Part shown: in pieces, positions 41,552 through 53,000 of the stretch
How positions within the stretch are numbered: the stretch's first letter is position 1
Layout of the letters: each line of letters opens with the position of its first letter
Assembly (NCBI RefSeq): GCF_024713975.1
Contig: NC_091096.1
Span: 2,755,501 to 2,819,500, forward strand
Origin: Paralichthys olivaceus
Taxonomy: Eukaryota; Chordata; Actinopteri; Pleuronectiformes; Paralichthyidae
DNA: 64,000 nt
Direction: 5' to 3'
Program-made: the position numbers and the translations under genes
The notes under the pieces: generated by a model
What the model was told of the DNA's origin: nothing
Databases searched by the model: none
What the model saw: the letters and a program-made list of their open reading frames with translations, nothing else

Positions 41552-42039
41552 CTACAGCGTGAGACACAGAACAATGGATCATCACTTGTATTTTAAAGAA
41601 ATAAGTCTGAAGTGAGGAATCAGGAATCAGCGATGGAACAATCACAAACAATTTACACAAACAAAACAATGATTACATTTTCATGCAAAGACATCACCAC
41701 ATAGAAGCTCATGGACGGTCCCTTTCCTCCATTGAGCTCCTCTTTAGAGATGTCGGCCTTAAGCAGCTATTTCTGTCCTGCCGTAGTCATACGTGTCAAA
41801 TGCTGTAACATCTGTTGCTGCCAATGGCGTATTCACTCTACTCTTGATACTGTCCCCACAATAAGAATCAACATCCATCCTTTAAGAAAAAGGTTGAGCT
41901 TTCACTGAAACTCACGATGTTTTACCACCTTCGACTGTTTTTCTTAAAACTGAGTCACATCAGACCAGTCAAAGTTCTTCTATCCTTGACTCTGAAGTCT
42001 TTTATCTCTCGTATTGATGCTACCTCCAGTGTTGTAGAT

Positions 42040-42170
42040 GGCGTTACCGAAAAAATGAATATTCACTCATCATCTACTCACCACTATGCCGATGGCGGGG
42101 TGGGTGAAGTGTTTGAGTCCACAAAACACTTTGGGAGTCTCAGGGGTAAACAGCTTTGCAGCCAAATCCA
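42040..42170. repeat. Dispersed repeat of common teleost type
   Basis: CTCACCACTATGCCGATGGC, GGTGGGTGAAGTGTTTGAGT and CCACAAAACACTTTGGGAG form the characteristic core of a repeat I associate with many percomorph genomes. Boundaries are approximate. The sequence following at about 42220-42420 (GTGTCCCCCGACATTCTACA, GTCCAAGACACTAGCTCC) looks like part of the same or a neighbouring repeat. Confidence 0.45.
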
Positions 42171-42656
42171 ATACAATTAAACTAACTGGTGACCACTTCT
42201 TCAGACACAATCCTCTTCTCTCTCCTTAATGTGATAAGGAGGGAGAGGAGGAAAGAGAAGCTCCATGTGTCATGTGTCCCCCGACATTCTACACCTACAG
42301 CAGCATAACGAAGAACAGGTCCAAGACACTAGCTCCAAATTACGTCATCGGCACAAGACGGTAGCGTTCGTACATTTTGGTGTCATTTCTGGGTAGAAGG
42401 AGGAAGCGTATTTACAGTCTGTTCGGTTGGTTTCGATTACCGGCGTCCTCCAGACTCCTGTGAGTGATGGACGATGGGCAACGTAAAGCCAGTGCTCTGA
42501 ATGTGTGTGTGAGCTGTCAGTGGTCGTGGAGAAAAGCTCCCTGTATATTTAATCCATTTATCGTGAACTTGACAGAAGGTAAACCTGTTCAAGAAGAGCT
42601 GCAAGTTGAGATTGAGAAAATACAGCCTGTAAACAGCCCAAAAGAACATGAACATT

Positions 42657-42666
42657 TTTATTTATT
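42657..42666 (-). terminator. derl3: Candidate derl3 polyadenylation signal (AATAAATAAA on the minus strand)
   Basis: Two overlapping AATAAA hexamers lie about 590 bases past the derl3 stop, read on the minus strand. No better signal was noticed between them and the stop. This puts a 68-codon minus-strand open frame (42910-42704) in the 3' UTR. Confidence 0.4.
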
Positions 42667-43250
42667 AGTTTTCATTTGAAGGCCAGTTTGTACTGAGGGG
42701 TTTTTATGGCACTGTAAATGTTCCTGTAGATGATTTTCCATCCTGACATGATGAACCTGGTTTCTTCATAACGTCGAACAGTCCAAACTCATATTTATCG
42801 ACGAGGATGGAGTTGTGTGTTTTGTTGTCGGGGTCCCACAGATACTTGTTTGCGTGTTGTTGTGCTAAGCAGTTTCCATTTTGTCCCCGGCGTCGGACCC
42901 ACAAAGGCAACAGGGTGAAAGTGCAGAGTGTGCAGACGGGCCTGATGGGATTTCAGGCCGTCGGCAGTTTGTGTGAACCAGCAGCAGAGGGGTCACGGTT
43001 CAGTCCTCTCAGCCCTCAAAGTACAAGTTCAACTAGTTTTAACATGTGGTGCCATCGAATCCCAAAATCCTTTTGGAATTTAGATTTGTAAAGAAAAGAC
43101 AAAATGATTCATGATTTAGTTTCATCCTTCTGCTTCGTCGTTTTTACAAAAGGCTCCGGACTCGGTGTAAATCCTCATCTTGTGACTCTCTTGCTTACGC
43201 ATCCACCAGCTCGTTTCGTGGATTTCCGATGATTTCCGTGGTCTCAGTTT

Positions 43251-46200
43251 TTAGTGGTGCGGCTCCTCGTCCCGCTGCTGGTCGTGGAGGGGGTGGTGGT
43301 CTTCCTCCTCCGGCTCGTCAAACATGACTCGCCTGTAAGGAGAGAACAAGAGCAGGTAGTGGAGACAAAAAGTTACATAAGCATTTATAAATTAAAATAA
43401 TAAATAAATGATCTATCTGAAGTAACAACTGACAAACATTGTCGGGACGTATGTTTGCTGCGATTTAACTTAGTTTTTATCAAAAAATATCACCCAAAAC
43501 CCTTCTAACCCTAATCCACAGACGTTCTGGGTTCAAACCTAACGTGTCCAGCGTGTAAACCCAACCTCTCGCCTCATGTCAGAACCCCGGCCACCCTCTC
43601 AGGATAGAAGCACAGACTTTGATATGGTCCCCACAGATCATGTTTTTTTTAGGTCTTAGAGTTCGACCTCCTCTGAGTTGGAGAAGTTATCCCAGAAAAT
43701 CCTGACTCGCCTTCTGCTGAATTAATTTTTTTGGAGCTGTATTTTCAAAAGTTGTGTCGGACTCCAGAGAAATGAATTCTGGTTCTTACAGAAGGTCTGG
43801 TGTCGTCAGCAGCTTCTTTCCTCCCGGCTGGTTTGGAAACACGTCTTCCAGGAAGTAATACATGTGGCCGACGCTGATGCCTGAGGAGGGAAGGAACATC
43901 CGATGAAACTCACACGGTCCTTACATAAGTTTTACAAACTTTAAATTGAACACACTATTTATTTTTAACTGCAGATTCTGAAAATTCGTATTTCTTCCCA
44001 TAGTGCACTGCAGCCCTCTAAGATTAACGCGGCCAGGTTTGGTAACTGTCTGCTCAGATGTGGTCGGTTTTTGGTGAAGTGTATAATACCGCACCCAGGA
44101 GGTCGACCACAATGGAGTTTCCGAGCAGCAGCGAAAATCCCATGAGCACCCAGGGGAGAAACGGGGCCTGAAAGTTGAGGAGGCCGAAGAAGTTCATGCG
44201 TATGAGTGGATGTCTTCTGCTCCACACGTACACGAGCATGATGATGAAGGCCTGGCCCAGGAAGAAGACGTTGGCGAACAGACCGAACAGCTGCGGAGCT
44301 TCAGGTTAAATTCAGCTCATCACTTGATTTTGTTTCACGGAGAAATCACTGAAATCAACATCTGAGTCGAGATGGAAATTTCAGTTTGACAAATGTTTCC
44401 CAGGAGAAAAAGCTGCTCTTGTTTGTTCGAGCGACCCGATGAACTTTTTCATATTTTCAAATACAAGAAGTTTAGTTTCTGGGAACTGGGGTCAGTTTGA
44501 AGTAGTCTAACGTTTCTGATCTCATATATACGGAAGCCCGTTCCTGTCAGGATAAGAATAATTAACATTATCAAAAGTTTAAATATAAATAATATTAATT
44601 TGATTTATTTGATTTATTTGACTATAAAAAAACAAATTCAACTTGTCTTATAATTTCAATTGTATCTCGACTAATGGGGACATGTGAGGACTATTTGTAG
44701 TTTTTTATTTTCCTGACAGGGACGAGTTTCCACACATGTTTCTGCCTCCAAACAATAATTAACTTTGCACTAACATGTTAAGTACAGTACTGATCCCTCA
44801 GTATTTGATGACATGAGGCAGTTTCCTAAAACTCAAGTATTTTCTTGACTAGATTCTGAAACTTCCTCCTTAAATAATTATACGCGTGAAGTTTTTCCAA
44901 AACATTTTCTCAGACCTGATGTTATTATTTACTGAACGCTGAACCCTTCACAATAAAACCCAACCCCCACAACATTCCTCTAATGTCAGCGAAGCGTGTT
45001 ACCATCCTGAAACACAGTCAACACTGTACTCCCCTGAAATTACAGTAGAATCAGTCGTCATATACCTGCATCAAACCTGCGGCTCCAGAGAAAACCATAA
45101 ATCTGCACGCTGACAGTTTCACAACAGCCCAGAGGGACGTCTGCAGTAAAAAGAGCCAGGACCGTATCATTACCCTGGAATGTGGACGAGAGCTTCTGGC
45201 TACAAACTGCTGAGCATCATCAAAACCACACAGGCTCGTGTCCATTACATGTTTTTAGACAGTGGACGTCCTAATTTAGACAAAGAAACAAATACTCCTC
45301 AGTAAACAGGAGCATAGTAAAAGGTGAACTTAAAGATTCAGTGTTTATCATCCGGCTTGTCGCCTTTAGTGTCGACTGAACGTTTTAATTTAACAACACA
45401 TTATAATCTTGTGGTTTCTCACCGTGCAGATGATTAGACTCTGGATTTATTTGTCAGATTCGATTTGGAATTAACATTTTAAAAAACATTCAACAGTAAA
45501 ATCAAAAAAAAGGACATTTACTTAAGAACAGGACTTTTCTAGTCCGCTCCGTTTATCTGACAGGACGACGAATAAAGATTTCACACAACGTCACACAGTG
45601 TGAGCTCATTTCACTGTTGAAGAAGAAACTATGGTGATGACGGTTTCCAACGAAACAGTAAATAATCATCTCCTGTCCATGCAGTTTATTAAAACTGCCT
45701 TCTGTTCTGTTCTCACAGATAATGACTGAATCTAATCCGAATGAGAAAATGCTTTTTTTGTCATTTGAGTTATTTGACCCAACGATGGAGGTGAAACTTC
45801 CCTGTTCCCAAACTGTAAACAAACTAAAGCCATGACTTTATTTTTGCGTTGTTTAGTTTGAAGCCTCTTAAAGGATACAGTCATCACGACTCCTCCAAAC
45901 AGGAACATGAAAACAAAATCTGCCGTCCTGCCCCGGAAACAACCTTCCTCCAGCATCCGACAGTATCGATAACTTCCTGAGGTCAAGGTCTCTGCTGCAG
46001 GTGGTTTGTAGAAGAGTTTTTTATACATAAACACAGACTTTTACCTGCTGATCAAAAAAAGATACAGAAAGATGATGTTGAACAAGAAACTGAATCCAAG
46101 AGAACCAAAGAACAGGAAGCTGGTTATCAGACGCCATATCTGAGAGACGGAGACAAGAACAGTGTAAAAATAATGAAATGTTCTTTTTTCAATATAATAA

Positions 46201-47071
46201 TCAAAATACAACAGAACATACAAAATACACACAAGCATCGAGTGCAGCGATATTAGACGATGAAAAACACAGGATGTCCAGGTTTCCACAAAATACTCCA
46301 GACGCTCTGGGATTCTTGTTCCTTCTTCGGACAAAACAAAACAAGAAACATAATTCCAGGCCCAGATTGTTTTTACGTTGATTGAAATTGTGGATAAATG
46401 TCACCTGATATCTCCTGATGATGAGGTCGGGGTTAAAGTAGAGCTGAAAGGGGGTGATGACATCAAGTTGCTGAAAGAAAAACACAGCGAGACACGTTGG
46501 TCGTCATTATCTTGTAGGTTTTTGATGCCAGATGTGGAATTTCAAGTATTTTCATTATTTCGACCTCAGATGAAACTTGAGTTGTGTTTATTGGAATCTC
46601 TTCAGTGAGTTTGTTGCTCAAACTTCAGTCGACACTTCAGCTTATAAACGGTTTAATCTTTATGATTCAAACTTTCACCTCTAGAAATCTGAATTAACTC
46701 TGTTCTCACGTCACAAATGTTTCCAGTTCTTCCACTTTAACTCATAATTTATTTATTTTTTACACCTGAACTCCGTTCATCGCTTTGAGGGATTTAAATC
46801 CTGAACCTCGTCGCTTCAGCTCCTTCTTAAGTTCTTCACTTCCATTAAAAGATGCACTTCATCAGATGCTTTCGCCTTTTATCCATTAACTGACTCTTCA
46901 AATTAAATCTTCTTTTATTCATGAATTGAAAGTTAAGAGTTTCAGATCCCCTGAGTTGTTGTTGTTGTTGTTGTTTCTTACCACGGCAGCAGTGGTGAGG
47001 ACGCAGGCGGTCGTGTACGCTCGAGTCACCACAGGGATCTGAAAATACTCCTGAGTGAAGCTGTGAGCCAT
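43251..47071 (-). CDS. derl3: Derlin-3, 7 exons, 230 aa
   Basis: Derlins are catalytically inactive rhomboid-like ER membrane proteins that help move misfolded proteins out of the ER with Hrd1 and p97/VCP. Exons in transcript order: 47071-46982, 46470-46405, 46139-46066, 45972-45879, 44290-44095, 43880-43790, 43332-43251 (stop TAA); 693 nt. Clear family motifs: [115 protein letters not shown]. Several hydrophobic segments match the six-helix rhomboid fold. The acidic/His-rich tail ([20 protein letters not shown]) lacks the C-terminal p97-binding SHP box of Derlin-1/2, as in human DERL3, and proximity to smarcb1 supports the derl3 call. The exon 3 donor is ambiguous: 46066 gives the conserved FLYRYCR, while a stronger donor at 46045 adds seven codons. 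Confidence 0.93.
44291..45878 (-). other. derl3: derl3 intron 4
   Basis: A 1.6-kb AT-rich intron between the exon ending LFGGVVMT and the one starting LFGLFANV. Nothing recognisable was seen in it. Confidence 0.7.
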
Positions 47072-47715
47072 CTCTGCTGCTGCTGCTGCTTCACTGTCGC
47101 TCAGGATAAACCATCAGTGAATCAACAGCACCGCCCCCCCCCCACACTGCCCCAGCACCAGCCAATCAGATCCACCGATCAATTAACACCATCCACACCC
47201 GCACACTGTCGACACGTCACTTTCAAAACAATGATGAAACACACATGCAGACAAATCGCGTATTTTTAAATTTACTTTCTGACATCAGATATTTTCATGT
47301 GTTAAAAAAAAAGTTCCCAACAACAAGTGAACAATTACACAACAGACGAGATGACATGAGACTACTCCAACATTTATTTAAACTTATATTTTGATCATAA
47401 CTTATTTACAAAATTTGACATTTAATCACTCAAAAATTAGAAGCTTATCAATGAATAATTATAAATATTTATTTCTTTATATTTGTTTGATTTGCAAATT
47501 AGCGATCCTGATAGATGATGATAGAAATTAATGAGTTATGTTAAATTTAATCAAATGTTTGTTCGAAATCTGACGTTTCCAAATTCAATAATTCCCCTTT
47601 TGATAAAGTTAAAATATAATACAAATATATACGTTGTGTGTGTATTTAAACTTTGCAGCTTGTTCTGTGGTGAATTGATTTCTCACCACAGGCAGAGTTT
47701 GGTAAAAAGGTTATG
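47072..47715. other. derl3 upstream/intergenic region
   Basis: About 640 bases between the derl3 start codon and the presumed end of the mmp11 3' UTR. It must contain the derl3 promoter. A C run near 47134-47142 and AT-rich sequence are visible, but no obvious CpG island, and no ER-stress element (CCAAT-N9-CCACG) was found by eye. Confidence 0.5.
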
Positions 47716-47717
47716 AT

Positions 47718-47723
47718 TTTATT
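47718..47723 (-). terminator. mmp11: Candidate mmp11 distal polyadenylation signal
   Basis: TTTATT on the plus strand is AATAAA on the minus strand, about 2.36 kb past the mmp11 stop. An intervening shorter 3' UTR cannot be excluded. Confidence 0.35.
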
Positions 47724-50081
47724 AGAAAGAGACAATATGCAGTTCATACATTTCAATGTACAAGTTAACTGCTACATATCAGAAGACGTAATAATCGAGG
47801 ACACGTATGTACAAGAAACATTTGCTAAGTCGATTGCGTATAAATATTTTTTCAAAGCAGTAAAAGAGTTAACACTTGAAATGAGTTGAGGAAATGATTC
47901 AAACAACAACGTCTGTAATGACTGAAACTTTAACGACTCAGTGTCCTGCACTGAAAAACAAACGTGATGAAGTGACACTTCACACTTCAAGGAAAAGTCC
48001 CGTCAGCAGCCGTCACAGACAGAAGTACCACTCCTCTGTCTGTGACGGAGGAGGAAAAGTCCCATCAGCAGGAACAGTGGTTCTCAGCCCGCGGGTCTGG
48101 ACGCACGGAGAGGTCGTCACGTCCAGATCCTTCAACTCTGCAGCAGAGCTGGAGGAAAAACGGTGTTTTATTCTGGTAAAAGTCCTGAATTCTGAAGTTC
48201 CTCCATATTTAAAGTTATGAAGTTTTCACTACTTTACTTCATTTAGTCCATGAGGTAAATCTGAAGAGTTGGGAGAACGAAATAGGAAATTATATTTTCA
48301 TTTTATGTAAAAAAAAATGATGATTTTAATCTCAATGACCTTTTAGTACTAAACTCAAGTTTCCTGCAAAAAGAGAAACTATACAGACTCGAAACATTAA
48401 AAATAAATTATGGACGGTGGTAAATTAACTCTTAAAAACTCATATTTTGGACATTTAAATGTTTTTTGGGAGCAAAATATCAAATATTAGTTTTACTCTA
48501 ACTTGAAGATTCGATTTTTCACTCTCATACGCGACAATGAACTGAAAATCTTTGGAATATGAACTTCTAGTCGGAAAAAATGAGACATGCACAGATTGCA
48601 GTTCGTAAAAAAATAAAAAATAAAAATAAAATGTGTCTTTTTGTGTTTTGATTCGGTAAAAGAGCCTGAGACAGATCAGGGTCGAAGCTAAAGTCTGCTG
48701 CTGAGCGACTGAGCCGGCGGAGAACCACTGAATGTCCCTGAATGTGTTCTGCTGACCGACCTGGAGACAGCACCGTGTGACAGAGAAGAAAAGACTTCAT
48801 CCAGGATGAGAGAGATTCGTAACAACACGAGGACACACGGTCTCCTCCTGCAGGAGGACAGAGGTGCACTCTAGGTGGCGCCCTGGAGCTTTTCCTGCAG
48901 CACAGGCCTGCAGACTGATAAGCGATGATGACTCACTGCATTGTGTCGGAAGAGTGACCCTTACTTATATTTTCACATTTTCTTCCCATGTGGAAACTGA
49001 ACTGGAAAAATAATATTTTGTTCAGGAAGGAGAAGAAGGAAACTTTAGATTTAGATGTTTTCTGACGGAGTCACAACAACCGAGAGAAGCAACTGACCCC
49101 GGGTCAGTGAAAGTTTTCAGGTCTTCATCAGAGACCAGAACCATCCAGACTCTCTCTCTCACTCTTTTGGGTCCCGAGACTTTTACGTTCTCAGCTACAG
49201 CCTCTCTGGAAACATTTCAGGAAAAGGTTCAGACTCAGTGCAGGTTTGAAAACAGTGACGGTGAATGACTTGCGATGTTCTGAGCACGAAGCGCGTGACT
49301 GGAGCTATGAGAAATGTAAAACCTGTAACCTGACGTGATACGTTAAACAGAAATATCATGTTTCCATCAAAGTTTCCACATAATAACCTGATGATCCCTC
49401 CTCTTCCTCTGTACAGATTCAACGGCATCTGACTTTATCTCAACGCACCAAAGGTTCATTTGAATTTTCTCCTTTTCTTGCAGGATTTCTGGACATCTGG
49501 TTCAAATATGAAGCGCGAGCATCGGTGACTCGACACAAGGTGAGAGTGAGTCCATCACACCTTCAACGTGACTGATTCACGGTGAGTGAGGGATAGAAAA
49601 TCTCTGAAAGAGCGGGATTTAAAGTCACATGCACGTCTACCTGTTTAATGCCACTCTTCAAACACAAGAGAATCAGAAAGTCTCTTAAAAAGGAAACCGG
49701 GGGAATAAGAGTCTGTTCTGTCTGTGAACCAAAATCTCATCATCAGGCTCAAAGACAGGAGGTGAGAACAGTTCACATCGGTATCGTTAATACAGGGCCC
49801 AGGTCTCAGGCGGCTGGTGACAAAATGTGCAAAATAAATATGAGTATAGCTGCACAGGAGGTGCCAAGTCTGAGGAAACATCGCTTGGTTTTCCTGAGAA
49901 GAAGCTGAAGTCGATCTGAGAATCAATAAATGGAGTAAAGCATAAACAGATTTAAAGGAGGTCGTCTCACCCCCTTGAATCCGAACATACAAAAAGTCTT
50001 TGTTCCGAAAACTCCTCTTCATTGTCGAAAAGAAAAAAACAAAAAAAAAAAACATCGTGTGATTCTCTCGACGTTACAGAC
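47724..50081 (-). other. mmp11: Presumed mmp11 3' UTR / intergenic
   Basis: No protein-like frame is present. It contains the hairpin at 48010-48048 with flanking direct repeats and several A/T homopolymers. Its assignment to the mmp11 transcript is inferred from orientation and the distal AATAAA. Confidence 0.35.
47991..48071. repeat. Perfect 14-bp hairpin flanked by 19-bp direct repeats
   Basis: CCGTCACAGACAGA (48010-48023) and TCTGTCTGTGACGG (48035-48048) pair perfectly around an 11-base loop. The pair is flanked by GGAAAAGTCCCGTCAGCAG (47991-48009) and the same 19-mer with one mismatch (48053-48071). It is probably transcribed as part of the mmp11 3' UTR. Confidence 0.85.
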
Positions 50082-53000
50082 TCACGCGTTTCTGCAGCCG
50101 AAAAAATCCATGCCGACGTAGCGAGGGTAGCCCTCCAAAGAGTTCATACCGACAGGATCAAACTTCCAGTACTGTCGTCCTCGGATGAAGTGAGCGTAGC
50201 CTGAAAAACACGCCACAGAGGATTTCAAGTCTCGGTCTGTTAAACAATCAGTCTCAACAACCTAGATAAGCTTTTAACTTTGCTCTCTTGTTTTTTGGAT
50301 CTTACCGTAGACGTCCCTGAAAGCTGCGTCCACGTCGTCGGGGATGCCGCTCCACTCCTGCATGCTGCGCGGGTAGACGGACTCCACCCGGTTCTCTCGG
50401 GGGCTGAACCTCCAGTAGCTGCCTGACTTGAAGAAGTAGGTGTTGTAGTTGGAGTCGTGGCCCCAGCGCAGCGCCGCCTGGATCCCGGACACCGACAGAC
50501 CCAAGCTGCGGATGGACTCCGGCCCTCTGATCTGCATCTCGGCATCGAACACCCAGTAGTTCTCACCTGCGGAAGGACAAACACCGAAAGACACTTGTTG
50601 GTAAATGTGTTTTTCTGTCTGTCGCTAAAAGATTTTATTCTGTTGGAGCTGAAGACATGTGACGTGAAACCTCGGTGACCTGACCCCCACTCGTGGTTTG
50701 TTTCAGTCTGTCCAGCGGCAGCGTCAGAGCAGCTCAGCGGACAAAGATGACACCGAACCAAACAGTCACAGGTTTGATCCCTCAACCGTCCATCGTCACA
50801 TCATAATAATACAGTAAGTCTCTGTTTGCAGTGCGTTGCAATAAACAGTCTTTTATATTTATCTATTATCAGTGTGTGCAGCTTCATCCAATAATCCTCG
50901 TGTCTGTCAACTTTTGATTAATCCTTATTTATTTATATTCATCAAATCGGTGTAATTTCATCACGGGGCATTAACCTCATGTCACCTGGTTTAATGAGCT
51001 GTTAACTTGTGACTCAGACAAATGAATATTAAATCTTGGCAAATCCCTCAAAGAACAAGGTCGATCCATGAGACCACGAGACATTTAAACTAATTCTCAC
51101 TAATGAAAACATTTTAACACCTCATCTTAAAACTTTCCTGAACGCATATCCCACTTTCTGCTACTTCTCCGTGTCCTCACATGAAATCTCAAACCACACG
51201 ACAGCAGCTCAAGCTCACCTTGAAAGAACCAAATATTCCCTGACTTGTCTTCAAAGGCTGCGTCGATGTTGTCGGGAATCCCCCTCCAGTGACGGGACGC
51301 CAGCGCCGGGTAACCGCTCTCCAGATGCCCGTCCCTGATCCGCCACACGTAGCCCGACTTAAAGAAGAACAGCTCCCCTCGGATCATTGACACGGCATCA
51401 AAGTCCGTCTGGCAGGCGTCGGGCTGCAGAGGAGACACATCATTCATTCCTCTCCACATGAAGCCACGCACACAAACGCAGTGTTTCCAACGACAGGGAT
51501 TTTTACTGCAGCGAGATGAAGTGATAAAGAGGCGTTTTACTGCCCGAAGGTAAATCAGAGCAGAGTTTTGTGCTTGAATTCCAGCTGAAGACGACTTTCA
51601 CCGCAAAACCATCACAAAGAATTTCAGGGATTTATTTTAGTGTAAAAACTCTCAGTTGCAAGTTTTACAGGAGAAGCTGATCTGAAGCGGAGCCGGTCTT
51701 CGCTGACTCTAATCTTTGACCCTCGTTTATCATCCACGGTTCAGAAATACACTTTGTTACGATGCGGAGAAGTTTCATAGACATTCACATAGAGACAGAT
51801 GGTTTCTATATTTCACCCCTTGTCAGTGAATCCCATGAAAATGAATCGATCTCACATGTATCATGTATTTTCCTACGATAAACCACATCCTGTCCTTAGT
51901 TTCCTTTAAACCTTCATCAGTTAAACTCACATCAGTGAGGATCTCGTTGGTCTCTGGGTTGGACGGAGGTGGGGGCGGCGGCGGCGGCGGCGGCGAGGGC
52001 AGGACTTGTGGGTGAGTTCCGTACAGATACTGGATGCCCTGCTTGTCGTCCTCGCTCAGCCTCAGCGGGTAGGAGAAGGTGTAGTATGCGGACATGATGG
52101 CTCCTGGTTCGCGGGAGTGCTGCAGGCCCAGGACGTGCCCAAACTCATGGGCAGCGACCTGCAGAAGGTCTGTGCCTGCAGCAGAGGAGACAGACAAACC
52201 TCAGCTGCTTCAAACACTGTGTGAAAGTTCTTGCAGCGGCCTGAGATGATGCAGCGAGAGAAACATCTTCATGAAAATATTTAAAAATCACTTCAGGGTT
52301 TGGAGATTTTAGAATTTGATGGATGCGTTTTTATTCTGTCTGTTCTACCAGAAGCATTAAAGTAAAAAGAAATGTCTGTATTTTGTCAGTGTCTCACTCA
52401 CCCATGTGGTTCCCAAGCGTCCAGGACTCATCATAGTCGAAGTGAACGTCCCCCTGTCGGTGTGTTCTGGGGAAGAAAGCGTGAGCGAGGATCCCACCCG
52501 GGCCGTCAAACGGAAGGTTGTCTCCGTGCCAGTACCTACAAGTTCGTAAAACAAACGCTCAGGTTTGAAATCAAACATTTAAAACATTTTCAATGTGTGA
52601 AAAAACCTGAACTGAAGTTGAAATATTTAATAACTTGTTTTGACCAATCAACAACTAAAAACTCAAAGATGATCATTTCTTTTTTAGTCATATTTTAGAG
52701 TCTTGCTGCTGGAGGGCAAACAAAGGCTGCTGTGACACAACGAACAATGAAGCACAAATCAAAATCACGAAATCGCTGCAGGAACAAACAAACCAGGCAA
52801 CATAAAAGACAATTATATCATTTCAAAGACGACTCGGATGAAACTGTGGAGTTTGTTTTCTGCTCTTTGTTGCTCGACTATCTCTTGTTTGTATCTTTGG
52901 GGCAAAGATCTTTGTCCAAATCAGATTTGATCCAATCTGATTCTGCCAGCTCATAAACACAGTCGATTAAAAACACTCCACTGTGTTTGCCTCAGGTGAC

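Noticed and set aside
41178..41615. 145-codon plus-strand frame rich in Leu
   Set aside because: It is the antisense shadow of the Lys/Glu/Gln-rich coiled-coil CAMSAP remnant.
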